Translations under genes and position numbers: made by a program
Part shown: piece by piece, positions 33,909 through 46,182 of the stretch
How positions within the stretch are numbered: the stretch's first letter is position 1
How the letters are laid out: each line of letters starts with the position of its first letter
Assembly (NCBI GenBank): GCA_009103225.1
Contig: RHPI01000863.1
Location: forward strand, 63,892-120,801
Source of the DNA: Chlorokybus atmophyticus
Taxonomy: Eukaryota; Streptophyta; Chlorokybophyceae; Chlorokybales; Chlorokybaceae
Length of the DNA stretch: 56,910 nucleotides
Reading direction: 5' to 3'
The notes under the pieces: generated by a model
Database searches by the model: none
What the model saw: the letters and a program-made list of their open reading frames with translations, nothing else
What the model was told of the DNA's origin: nothing

Positions 33909-36900
33909 TCAGACAATCTCTCCTGCGAGCGGCACGAACGGCGTCGTTGCGAGGCACGCCACATCCGCCTGCATGCTGAACTCCATATCAAAGGTCACAT
34001 AAGGCGGTCCGTTGCTCGCCTCGTGCACCTCCACAGCGAGTACTTGCGGCCCGTCCGCGCTCACGAGTCCCGCCGCGAGTGGGTACGTGTTGAAAGCCAG
34101 TCCATCCGTTGGCGCTAGTGCCATTGTGTTGTTGGAGATGGTGACCATGTTGTTGGGCATGTTGACACGCAGCGCCTCCACACCGTTCAGGTACATGATG
34201 AAGCCGTCGCGGGTGCGTATGTTGGCGAGGTAGGTGTGCGCGCAGTGCGTGGCGGACAGGGTGAACGTCTTTCTGAAATAGGCTGTGGTCAAGTGCATGC
34301 GTGCGATGACGGTTTGATCCGCAAAGGGAAGCTTGTTGTAGAAGCCGAGTGGGGAGCGGCCGGAGAGCCATGTTGTGTCGTCGTAGGCGGGAGAAGTCCA
34401 GGAAGAGTCGGGGGCGCCGTCGTCCTTGTAGTTCCAGGCGCTGTACGTCTTGAACACAGACAGAGGACCCGTGCTGGTGTGGGGAGATGTGTTAGTGCCT
34501 GCGTGCGTGCGTGTGCGCGTGCGTATGTGCGTGTGTGTGTGCGTGTGTGTACCTTTGGACGCAGAGTGGGTTGTTGCCGCACGGTGCTGCGATTGTGGCG
34601 GTAAGCGACGCCTCGTTCTCCAGATTGTTGTACTGGCTGACCTTGTGCACCTCCACGGCGAGTCGGTTCACTCCCCCGCGCAGGTTGAGCGGCGCCGCGG
34701 GGAGCGTCATGTTCACCAGCTTCGCGTAGTTGGAGTTGTAGGTGGGGTTGTTGAGGTTGGCCCACGTTGACACGCTCGGGGGCCCGGGCGGCATGTTGAG
34801 TCTAGCCAGCTCCACACCGTTGACCCACACAACCGCACCTTGTTGTGCCAGACTCTGCAGGTCAAGAGATGTGACGGCCGCAGCGGTGGCGTTGGAAGCC
34901 AACGTGAAGTCCACGACGAAGTAACCCGTCGGGGAGTACTGCCCGTTGAGTCTCACTTGTGCCATGAGTGTGTTGGCTGGGTAAGATGGTGCTGTGGATG
35001 TTGTGATGGGTGCGGGTCCAAGCGGCCACCCGTTGGCCGACGGCGTGAAGTTGCCGTTGGGACCACCCGGCGGGTTCTTCCAGTTGGGTACCTCCAGGTT
35101 GACGTGTCGGTAGTACCACGCGGGGTGTTGGAGTGGGATGATAGGGAGGGAGGTAGTGTTGGACAGCGCGCGACACGCCGCGAGGTAGCAAACGCTGCCC
35201 TGAGCGCAGTCCAGGTAGGTGCTGTTGCTGCTCGGGTCCGTGTTGGACGGCACATCAATACTACCATCACAATCGTTGTCCACACCGTCGCACACCTCGG
35301 GGTCCGCTTGCACATCGCAGGGGAGATACGCCCCGTTGACACACACTTGCACTCCCTGATGACAACCCGCTTGACACGTCAACGTGAGCGGGATGGTTGT
35401 GCCGGGCTGGTTGTCGATGTATCCATCATGGTCGTCATCCTTGCCGTTGCACACCTCCACAGCCCAATTGGCTAGTGGTACCAATGGTGGTGGTGGGATG
35501 GATGTACAGTTGGACAACTGGAACAACACGGCCACGCGGGTGGACGTGACGAGGCTTCCCGGGCGCACGATGAGGTTGGACACGCCCGTGTTGGGGTCCT
35601 CGGGGTACTTGGGTGAGAGAGCGAGAGGTGTTGGGTCAGATGTGACCACAGCAAAGGACGCATCGGCCGGTGAGAGGATAGTCCCAACCAAGGTGAGACC
35701 ATTTTGTGTGAGGCGGGCTGTTCTCCCGTCCAACGCCACGCTCACGGCGGCACGCGTGTGGAACATCGACACGACATCAACAGGGTTGGCGGCAGTAATC
35801 TCATCTTGCACGAGGAGTCTGCTACCTGACCCAACATCTTTGAGTAACATCACGCCACGAAGCACAGATACGGCATCGGGGTACGCCTCGGATAGGTCCG
35901 CGACAACGAGGGCACGCGTGGAGTTGGAGTAGGTTGTGATGATGGGTGTGTTGACTGCGGCGCCAATGTTGGATGGCTGGCTGTTGAAGTAGAGTGGCTG
36001 CTGCACCGCTCCCGCTTTGATCGCCAACGTGTTGTGTCCCTCGGAACGCACGCGGTAGAGTGTCCACCTCTTCGGTGCGAAGTAACCGGGCAGCAAGTAG
36101 TCGTCCGTGCCGAGGTCGATGAACCAGCGCACGCCGTTGGTCTCGAACATGAAAGAGCCCAAGTCCAGGTGCATGTGGCCGTTGCGGTTGGGACCCTGCC
36201 CGGCTTTCAGGAAGAGGTAACCGGCGCTGCCGTCCATCCAAGCGGAACGGTAAGAGATCGTGTCCACGCGGTAACCCTGGGAGAAGAGATGCACTCAGCG
36301 AGTGTGTGTGAGGGTTCTGATACTGACACAGTACCACAGCACCCACACGCACATACGCGCACGCACAAAGGACCATGTGTCTTTACCTGGTTTCTGCTGT
36401 CGAGTGGCGGGAACGCGCTCAGCGGCGGCGCCGCGGTGGTCCACTGCTGCCAGTTGGCACTCCCCAACCACAGCACTCTGTATATCCCTCCGGTCAACCC
36501 GAGCCTCCTCTCATTGGCCGCAAGGAAGGTGTCATTAAACTTCCTCGCAGCGTATATCGTCCAGTGAGATGAAATAGGGTCTTCGTGTGCGTCGGAGAAG
36601 CACGCGTTGGATCCCGAGGGGGCGATGGTGTATATGCGGGAGTAGGCGGCGGCGTACATGGCGGACCCATCGCCGAGGAGGCCGAAGTCCGTGCCGAGGG
36701 CGGACTCGATGGAGGTGAGGGAGAAGGCCATGTTCATGCCCGTGTTGGACATGTACGTCGTGCCCTCGTTCCAAGCGCCGGTGGGACTGTACATCTGCTT
36801 GCAACGCCAGATGGCCATCAAAGAACGACGAAGGATCTGCGCCAGATTGGGGTAACATAGTCAGTAACGACAACAACAACAATGATGACAACGCTGATAA

Positions 36901-38902
36901 TGATGACACACACACAGATGCACATGGGCGCGTGCGCACATACACACAAGCACACGACAACAGCAACACTTACATTCTCGCACAACACCGGGTCTCTTTC
37001 TGCGAACGCGACGGCTGCCATGACCCATCCGAACAGCGAGTTGATGGCAATGTTGTAGTCCAGCTGCGCGACGTAGTCCAGATTGTTCGCCGGGTAGTTG
37101 TCCGTGAGCAGCGATGGCAGGAACGCCTTGTTGAGAATAGAGTTCCACATGAGCGTCTTGTCGTCCTCAGTGAGGTAGTCGTTCATCCAGTCGTAGGCGA
37201 AGGCAAGGGCGGCCATGTAGTTGCCCATGCCCATGTAGCCGGGGTCGGGGATGCGGCCGGCGTTCCACGTGTCCGCGTCCAGGGAGCACACCAGGAGGAC
37301 GTCCAAACGGGCGGCGACGGCGAGGGAGGTGTCGTTGTTGAGGATGTAGGTGCCAGCCATCACAGCAACACGGTCCTACACATGTCACAGTATCAGATAC
37401 CATGCACACACACACACACATACACACGCACATCCACATGCACGCACACGCACACGCGCCCACCCACTCACCCACCCCAACCCCCACATACACATGCACT
37501 CATCACTGACCTGGAAGCTCCTTGCGGACGTGTCCGTTGTGCTGTTGACCGCCGCGCTGGCGTACGCCTGCGAGAAGGCCGACGAGCACCATCCCGGCAA
37601 CACCGAGGCCGTGGACCCCGTCCACGTGCACGCCGTCCTCAACACGGGCAACGTGTCCGTGTTGATCATCATGCGGGGGTGCGTCGGCCTCAACGTCACA
37701 AACAAGTTGGTATCGGGGATTGGGCTTGGGTCGTGCGCCAACTTGGGTGGGGGAGGAGGAGGAGGAGGAGGTGGCGGAGGTGGAGGAGGAGAAGGAGGAG
37801 GAGGGGACGGCTTGGGNGCCGTGGGGATAGCAGCGCGCGCAGCAGCGAGGTCCGCCTCAAGAGCCTCGCGCTCCTACACACAAGACAACCGGGGCGTGTG
37901 CATATCAACACACACACACACACACATACACGCGGCTGGATGGATGCTTACGCATGCTATCCTCACCCACCTGTGCCCATTGATGAGACACGCGCTCGGC
38001 GTCCTGAGCGAGGTTGTCCGCCTGATTTCTCAAAGCACTCCGAGTGTTCTCCTGTACGCATTGTTGATGAACACTGTAACATGCACACTAACATGTGTGC
38101 ATGTGCGTGTACTGATGAAAGTCACACATGTGGTGCATCTGCATGCGTGCGCGTGTGCACACGCGCACGCACGCACGCGCTGTCTTGCCTGTAACTCCAG
38201 CAAACGCTGCCGCAGCGCATCGGCAATCATCTCCGCCGCGTTGACCCTTTGCTGCATCTCTGCCTTCAGGGAGGCAAAGGAGGTGGGGGTGGGGAGGAGG
38301 GAGGAGGGGGAGGCTGGTTGCACACGGCGGGGAGGGCACCCGTAGGAGTGTAGCACTGGTCGGGACCGCGCCATGTCGGGTAGGCTATGTAGGACAGCTG
38401 CGTTCACACACACACACACACATGCAAACGTCAGCACACAGGCCAGATGTGAGAGAGATCTGCGTGCATGGTCTGCATGTGCAGGTACCGGAGGTATGAC
38501 GTAGTCCCTGCTGCACGGCGTGACGCCCAAGTACGTGGCGCACGTCTGGCCGACCGCCTTTGCAGTTATCGTCACATTGCACCCCGCGAGTGTGGCATTA
38601 CTCGCTTGCGCGCTCTGTATGGACGACACGGCCGCGGACCACAACCCGTTGGCATCGGTCTTTGGCGACTTCAGCGCGAGTTGTGCCCCCGTCATGTCGG
38701 TGCACAACACCTTCATGGACACGTTGGCGAGGGGGAAGCACTGGGGGCTGAAACCGCCGTCGCGGCAGGCGTCGCAGATGACGCGGCCCGTCACGAGGAT
38801 GGTGTTGGACTGCGAGGACACGGGACGGGAGAGGAGGGAGAGGGAGAGGAAGAAGAAGAGGGGGAGGAAGAGGGAGGGGGAGGGGAGGCGGATGGGAGCC
38901 AT
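33909..38902 (-). CDS. Secreted multidomain protein: Ole e 1-like, Pro-rich, heparinase II/III-like, MopE motifs
   Basis: Exons on the minus strand: 38902-38489, 38397 to about 37511 (disturbed), 37375-36974, 36836-36387, 36276-34553, 34473-33909. Exon 1 gives a signal peptide (LFLPLFFFLSLSLLS) and an Ole e 1-like domain (VTGRVICDACRDGG, then KTDANGLWS). A long Pro linker follows. Exons 3-5 encode an alpha/alpha-toroid plus GHMHLDLGSFMFE and WFIDLGTDDYLLPG, typical of heparinase II/III-like polysaccharide lyases. Then come two Asp-rich metal-binding motifs (CNGKDDDHDGYID; CDGVDNDCDGSID) as in MopE-like proteins. Two related beta-sandwich-like modules share LAVEVHK/E. It probably acts on wall or matrix polysaccharide. 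The frame in exon 2 is broken by an apparent assembly insertion. Confidence 0.65.
37818..38267. other. Probable misassembled copy of 44954-45403
   Basis: The 450 bases appear identical to 44954-45403 with a constant offset of 7136 and no gap, including their microsatellites. The left edge is an N (37817). The right edge creates a TGA in exon 2 of the secreted gene. Both outer flanks are proline-codon low-complexity DNA (GGA/GGT repeats on +). In the other location the segment holds three in-frame exons. So this copy is the misplaced one. Confidence 0.75.
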
Positions 38903-41900
38903 GTTGGAGATGCCTGCAGTGAGCAGGACACAACATGGACAGTGTCAGACAGCGTATGACGGTGAGGGATTCATTCTGTGCTGCACCCGTGTACTCACAC
39001 GCACACGCACACACGCGAACACGCTTGTGGTGAGTGCTGATGCACACAGCGTACCTGTTTTTTTGGGTTGGTTTCTGGTGTCAAGTTTAGGATGCGAAGG
39101 CAAGGGTGCTGCTCCAGAAGGGTGGAGACCGGCTTCGTTGACGAGAAGAAGCTTGCTGCTGCGGTGTGGAGAGTGTGCGCCGCAGGAAAGGATAGGTATG
39201 CTTGATAGAGTACAGCGAGTACAGCAAGCAAGAATGGTAAATGGTTGAATGTGTTTCAAAGAATGAGCGATGAATGTGTGAACTATGTCAACACAAGAAT
39301 GTATGAGCGGGGTGCGACTGTGTGCCTAGCATGCACAGGGTCTTTGGGTTGGGGTAGGCAGCCTGGTCTCCTGTGCAATGTGCTGGCTAGACCAACACGC
39401 TCACTCCACCCACCCACACCAACAAGCCTGGGCGTGGCCTGCCCTGGCCTGGGCCCTGGCGCCTGGCGCAGGGATGAATGAATGACTGCTTGCTTCGCTA
39501 CAGCCAGGGCCCACCCCCCTATATACGGCCGCGGTCAAAAGTCTCCTTTTCATGAGACTTGAGACTTTGCCATTTATTTTGACCGAGTCGTGTCGCGCAG
39601 TCCTAATTAAGCCCCCATTCTTCTTCCAACATGTCTGGTCGACGATACTTCCGTGTTGATCAGAGATCTCACCGCGGCCTATATGCGGAAGCCTGCCGGC
39701 TTGATCTCAAGTCGTGTGCGGTTACGTCCGGCCGTTCACCGGGCGGTTTCTCTGGACGCATTCCGGCCAATCAGCCAGCCGCCGTTTCGAATGGCTCGAT
39801 CTGACACGGGACAGGGGCCGCCGTTTTATCGCTGGCTGGGCGACATTGACCGGTGTCTGACGGTTGACAGGCTGCGGCCGCTTGTGTCAGGTCTACTTAA
39901 CCGTTGCTCTGTCTCCATCACGTGATGCACTGCGGAACTTCCAGCAGGGAAGCTACAGCCATCTAACGCCGCTACAAGAATGTAGTCTATCACCAAGGTT
40001 TCTATTCTTATGGTGGGGCTACGCTATTGGTCGACACAAATAAACGATACATAAACATGCGATCCATAAAAATATATGTATAGTATCATATGTATATGCA
40101 CACACACATATGGCAACTATAATAGTATCATATACTCTATATATACGTGCATACATATACATGCTCCGTATCTGCTCATGCCCACTGCACCGTCTTGCAT
40201 TTGCACATAGCGCAATAGACTATCCAGTCTAATCCCCTGCTGTAATTAAGCTTGCCTGCTCATGCCTTGTTCCTTTCTAACTTTATGCTTGCCACATGTG
40301 CATGTATGTGTGCATGATTGTGCATTGCACACCGACTTCATATTATGTACATAGCGGTGTATATAGTAGTATCGCAAATACTAGCCTGGTGCAGCACACG
40401 GTATACATTATGCTTGTTTTTATTAGAGTGCATAGCGCTTGCAGTATATTTCACCATGTATATAATGCATATGAATTCGTGTCACGCACTAAGAAGAGTT
40501 GTTTGCCTTATATTTGAGCATAGCTTTTGTAAAATAATTTGTTAAACATGTTTTATGTTACAGGTTCCAATCAACCCTTTACAACACAATTACAATAGTT
40601 ATATGTTTACATGTTTTACGGTGCCAAGTCAGATGTTACAGGGCTCTTCCTACTCTTCAGTTCAAACGATTGTGCACACGCACATAATGTGTGTGCGTGT
40701 GTTGCGCTTGTATGTGCCTACAGATAAACGTTATGGTGTTTGCGCCATATTTCATAAAAGATATTGATGACCTTGCACTTGCAGTTATACAACAATTCAT
40801 TAAACCACATGTCAACAAGTTACACAAATGCTTATAAACCAGTTGCTCCTCCCTAATCAGACATAGATTGTGAGGCTGACACGCTTGCCTCAACAGCAAA
40901 AGCTTTATACTTAACGTTGTTGAGTTCATATATGATTACCATGTGTATTTAAAACGACCGATCATAAATAATCATCCACAATATCATTATATCATCAATA
41001 GCATTGTATTTAACATAACAATTACCTGGGTCAGCAGCTCATCGTTACACGCACGCACGCTACAAAGTTAGGATTGAAGTTTGAGTATAAGTATTGAGAT
41101 CAGAGAGTCAAGCAAACATTGCTAAAGATCACCATTGTACATCATCGCAAGCTATAACGGCACTGCCTACGAAAAAGTGGGAGTCATTTGCATGCGCTTT
41201 GAATCTCTAATACTAGCCATGCAATTGTTAATCGCCCAATGACATAGACAATGATGCCAATCTTTGCCAACCATGAAACGCGCACAGCAAACACATAAGA
41301 GAGAGAGAGGCAAAAAGAGACCATGCATGCGCATCAGACTCAAAGGGCCCCAAGCTTCTACTATGGCGAGAACCAACCTACTTGCACACGCGTTAAGCAG
41401 CTTTGCGCTATGTGGCATATGTATGCTTCGTCCTACTTGTTCGTTCCGTTGCATATGTCGCTTATGTTAATGGCAAACGTTTAAATCGTTTACCGAGAGA
41501 CATATTGTATAATACTGCTCACAAACGTGGTTTACATGCTCATTAAACGTTTTTAATGCATGTTACGATACATTGGTAAACGATAGATTGGTATATACTC
41601 ATTGAGGTAGACCCAGCCAATCGTGTTGTGTGTGGAAATCAATGTTATAACATCGTGGAGTGTGGAGGGCGGAGTGAGTGCGATTGTACAAAAATGGTAC
41701 AACAAACAGACTTATAGCCTAGTATTTTGCATTTTCTAATGTGCACTTCAACCGCCTACTGCTATTCAGCTAGCCACATACCTAATAAATCAATGCAACC
41801 AGTGTAGAACCCGACATGCTACACAACCCACGCCTCCACTTGCCACGCATGCTTTGTAATACTCGTGTTATCAACGACATAACAAACCGTGCAGAGCAAT

Positions 41901-41915
41901 TCGTGGAACTCGCCC
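38903..41915. other. No gene seen; AT-rich from about 39950
   Basis: The upstream region of the secreted gene is followed by AT-rich sequence with tatatgtata words and no coding signal. A short foldback occurs at 39532-39585: cggtcaaaa and ttttgaccg ends, with an inner agtctc/gagact pair. Possible TATA-like tatata near 39522. Confidence 0.5.
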
Positions 41916-44900
41916 TCAACCGAAGCACCCGCAGCGCGTCTTGCGCTGCGTACACATCAACACAACATGAGCAATGTGAATGTTGTGCGTACTGACGTGC
42001 ACATTTACACATCCGCATCTGCATACGCGCGTGCACACACATACGTACAGTACAGTAACAGGCACATATGCACGCACGCACAAGCGTGTTCTCACCACAG
42101 GGTAGTGTTTAAGCGTGAGGGAATTTCTGGCTCGGAGCTCTTCATCTGCCCATCTGACAGTCTTGCTGAGTGTGGCTTTCATGACAAAGGAGGAGCCCGC
42201 GATGGTGTTGGTGCTGCCGGCCGGAGCCGTGTTGGTGTTGACTCCCTCTCCCTTTGCCATGTCCGCTATCCTCTGGTCCATCCGCTGAGCCCACTCCAAA
42301 TCAGCCTGGCGTGGTGATGTCACAGAAGAGTGAGTGAGTGAGTGTTTCCCTCCTGTCAAAAGTGCTGTGCTTCGCGCGTGGGCATGTGTGCGTGCGTCCA
42401 CATACGCGTGCACGCATGCTTTCATGTGGTCCTGTCTCTACCTGTTGCTTCAGTGCTTTCACTTTATCCAGGTCGATGAGTCCCCACCGGCCGCTCTTCC
42501 GTCTGGGCGGGTCCTTCTTCGACGAGTCCGCGTGGCCGAACAAACGCCATTTGGGCGAAGGCGGGGACACTTCTTGACCGGTCGCATAAGCAGCAAGGCT
42601 TCGCGCTGCCTGATCAGACAGAAGACACAGAACACAGAGAACGCGCGCTCACTACAAAGGTACACTCACACCCAAGCAAAGTACTCGTTCAAACTTGAGA
42701 CAAGACTCCATATACGCGCACACAGACCAGTATGAGGATACATAAGTAGAGGACGACTTTTTGTAGTAGTACACATGCACGAAATGCAGGCTTAGTCCTG
42801 AGATAAATGTTCATGACTGACCTGTTTTAGGACGTCTTGGTTGGAAAGAAGCGAGCTCAGCTTTTTCTGCGTGGCCCCGAGGATGCTCGGGACTTGGCTC
42901 GACGAGTTGCTCGACAACCGCGAGGTGCGTCTGCTGTCGTTGGCACTGCTGCTGTTGTTGTTGTTGTTGACACTGTTTCTCCTGCTCATGCTTTTGAGAT
43001 TGGTGTTGTTTGTATGAAGTCCCCCCTCCTGGTTATAAGTTCCGGACACAGTCGGCAGAGTCCCGGACACGGATGATCGGCGACTGTTTCCCTGTTTAGG
43101 ACTGCCCGTGTTGATGCTGATGTTGTGCATGTTGTTCACGCTGTTGCGTCGGGAGCCGTAAGTGGAGGGCAGTTGCTGCTGCTGCTGTGGTTGGATTGAC
43201 ACGCTCCCTCTTCGCTGCTGGTTGGGACTCGTACTTGCGTTGTTGTTGTTCATGGATGTCTGCGTCACGCTGGCGCGGCGAGGTGAACCGGGGACTGGCG
43301 TGGACGCGCCCGAGTTGGACTTGTGTCTCCTCTGCTCATAGTCACCGCAAGCAAGTGCGTGTGTTTGTGCGTGTACGCATGTATGTGTACGCGAGAGCGA
43401 GTGAGTGTGTGGCGGTGAAGTGGGTGCAATGGGTGAGTCAGGGGACAAGTACCTGATCGGATGTGCTTGGCCTGCGTTCAACTGCTGGCAACTGAGCTGA
43501 TATAGACCTTCGGTTCTGCACATAGTTGACATCAGAATGCATGGTCACTCAAACCACCAACATACGCGCGCGCGCACACGCCTCTGACTTATCATTGTCA
43601 CTTCTGCTACTTACTGATTTGGCCACATTCTCCACTCGAGGATCCGTTGGCATCCCCGCTGCCCCGTGATCTTGTTGCTGTTGGCTGTACCCGCCGCCGT
43701 TCTGGCTCTGCTTGTGGGTGTGCGCGTACGCCTGCATCCCCGAGGGCGACGTCGGCGAAGACGGGGCAGAGGCGTGGTGGATATCGCCGCCGCCAGCGCG
43801 ATCATGCTCCTCCTCGGGCATGTGAGAAGAATATATCGCACCCGCGGGAGTGGATATCGCCGCCGAGTGCGCCAACGCTATCGCATGCTGGGCCCTCTGC
43901 GAGATGACACGTGTGTGTGCGTGTGTGCATGCGTGCGGGCGCGCGTGTGTGTGTGCGTGTATACCTTGGCGAGGTTGATGGTGTCTCTGTGGCTGTTTTG
44001 GGCGATGGCGGCCTCGACCAGGCCGTCGGCAACCTCGAGGTGGGCCTGCACGGCGGCGAGGATACGGGACGCCTCCGCCCACACAACCGTGGAAGAAGCT
44101 CTCATCAACACCTGCGTGAGGCCGCCATTGGTGATGCGTGCGCGTAAATCAGATGCACACCAACACACCTGCACACATGTTTCAGCAACACACGCACACC
44201 ACCGTGCGGGCAGGTGTGCACGCTCATGCGCGCATGCACACACGCGCGCGCAGGTGCCTCACCGCTGATGGGTCTTCTGCGTATGATGTGGAGGTAGGGG
44301 ACGTCGGAGGGAGCAGATCGTTGTGTTGCTGCTGTGGGTGCTGTGGTTGTTGATGGTGCTGTTGGTATAGTGTCGGCAAGGGCTCGGGACCAGGAGGGAA
44401 GGAGGAGGTGTGGCGCAAGACAGACTGAAGCTGCTGCTGCAGTGAGCCCACCTCCACAAGAGCCTAATAACGAAGCATTAACTGTACTGTGTTGGTTGCG
44501 CACGCACGCACGCACGCACGCACCACAGGCTCGCACCTGTCGTTCGTTTCGTCGTGCTTGTTCTAGGTCTGCCCACAGTCTCTCGCACTCTCTCGCTGCC
44601 TCCTGCGCTGCCACGCCGGCCTCCTTGCCCGCAGACACCACGCGAGCCTCGCTCTCTGCGCGTGTGTGTGAGAGAGTGTGTTGGTGTTGGTGTCACACGC
44701 ATGCGGCTTCGCGTGGTGTGTGTATGAGCATACCTGCAATGGCGATGTCGGCCCGCTGCTCTGCCATGCGTGCGCGCTCCAACGCGTCCGCCTTCTCAGC
44801 CTATTGTTGCATTGATGTGTGCACATGCGTGCGCGTGCGTGCGCGAGTGCAAGCACTTGTGCATGCATGTGTGTGTGCACGTGTATGTGGGTTAGAATGA

Positions 44901-46182
44901 TAGGTGCTGCGCGTGAATCAATGCTTACTTGGGCTGCGAGGAGGGACTCTTCCGCCGTGGGGATAGCAGCGCGCGCAGCAGCGAGGTCCGCCTCAAGAGC
45001 CTCGCGCTCCTACACACAAGACAACCGGGGCGTGTGCATATCAACACACACACACACACACATACACGCGGCTGGATGGATGCTTACGCATGCTATCCTC
45101 ACCCACCTGTGCCCATTGATGAGACACGCGCTCGGCGTCCTGAGCGAGGTTGTCCGCCTGATTTCTCAAAGCACTCCGAGTGTTCTCCTGTACGCATTGT
45201 TGATGAACACTGTAACATGCACACTAACATGTGTGCATGTGCGTGTACTGATGAAAGTCACACATGTGGTGCATCTGCATGCGTGCGCGTGTGCACACGC
45301 GCACGCACGCACGCGCTGTCTTGCCTGTAACTCCAGCAAACGCTGCCGCAGCGCATCGGCAATCATCTCCGCCGCGTTGACCCTTTGCTGCATCTCTGCC
45401 TTCTCCTGTTGTCAGGACATCCACCACACTTACAACAATCAACAACAACAACAACAACAACAACCACATTTACGACGCCACAAGACAACAACAACGATGA
45501 CGTTAATGGTACTGACCTGGGAGCGTTTCTGCTGGAGGTCAGCGAGCATGAATAGCTGCTCTTCATACTGTTGCTGTAGGGCCGCCATCTGCTGCTGCAC
45601 GTCGCACAGTATGTTTCATAATTTGTGCATAAGAAGAAAGAAACAACATTATATTGTGTGTTTGATCGCGTGGAGTGCTGCTAGGTGATCACCTCAGGCT
45701 TACCAAAGTAAAGAGCGAAAGCTGCAGTGCGTGCACGTGCACGTGCACGTATTGCACTGTGTGCGGGCGTGCGTGTTTTTCGTGTAGATGTGTGTTGATT
45801 CGTGCGTGTGCCCTCAATCACTCAATTACTACGAAGAACTCCGATCGACCTGGTGTCCACAAGCTGCAACTCCCCCTTTTGATCTCTCACTCACCTGCAA
45901 GGCGATCTCACGCTCCTGCTGCAGCTGCTGCTGTGGTTGTGCGTGTGCGTGTGTGTGTTGTTGCTGCTGCTGCTGCTGTCCATCGTGCTGCTGAGGTGCA
46001 GGTGCAGGTGTTGCCAATGGTGTCGTCCAGGTCGTGGACGTCGACGGCTGCAGGCGAGGGTTGGATAGCAACGCGGATGACGCTGAGGCGGACGCCGAGA
46101 CATAGGAGGTGGATGCGGACGAGGAGGAGGAGGTCAGATATGGTGCACAGAGCGCCTCGAGCTCCGTAATCAACGGCTCCAT
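41916..46182 (-). CDS. Coiled-coil and Ser-rich protein, 802 aa, 15 exons, family unknown
   Basis: Exons (minus): 46182-45895, 45594-45517, 45405-45325, 45187-45107, 45009-44929, 44800-44734, 44655-44537, 44463-44263, 44111-43965, 43896-43615, 43515-43453, 43334-42822, 42609-42442, 42305-42096, 41945-41916. All phases agree (2,409 nt). Intron 3 has a GC donor (CAG|GCAAGA). The N-terminus (MEPLITELEALCAPYL) is followed by Ser- and Gln-rich stretches. A coiled coil spans about residues 90-245. Later parts are Gln/His-rich, then Ser/Asn-rich with six RRxS motifs in exon 12, then KVKALKQQ and TVRWADEELRARN. No signal peptide or membrane segment is seen. I recognise no family; a cytoskeletal or basal-body-associated role would be a guess. 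The start could lie further upstream. Confidence 0.65.

Noticed and set aside
36932-38194. 420-codon + strand frame
   Set aside because: It runs through an N, microsatellites and the antisense of the heparinase-like exons; His/Arg-rich composition is typical of repeat translation.
37350-38345. 331-codon + strand frame with Gly run
   Set aside because: It is antisense to the Pro-rich linker and crosses the probable assembly insertion.
44819-45688. 289-codon + strand frame
   Set aside because: It reads CA/CG microsatellites and the antisense of three well-phased minus-strand exons.
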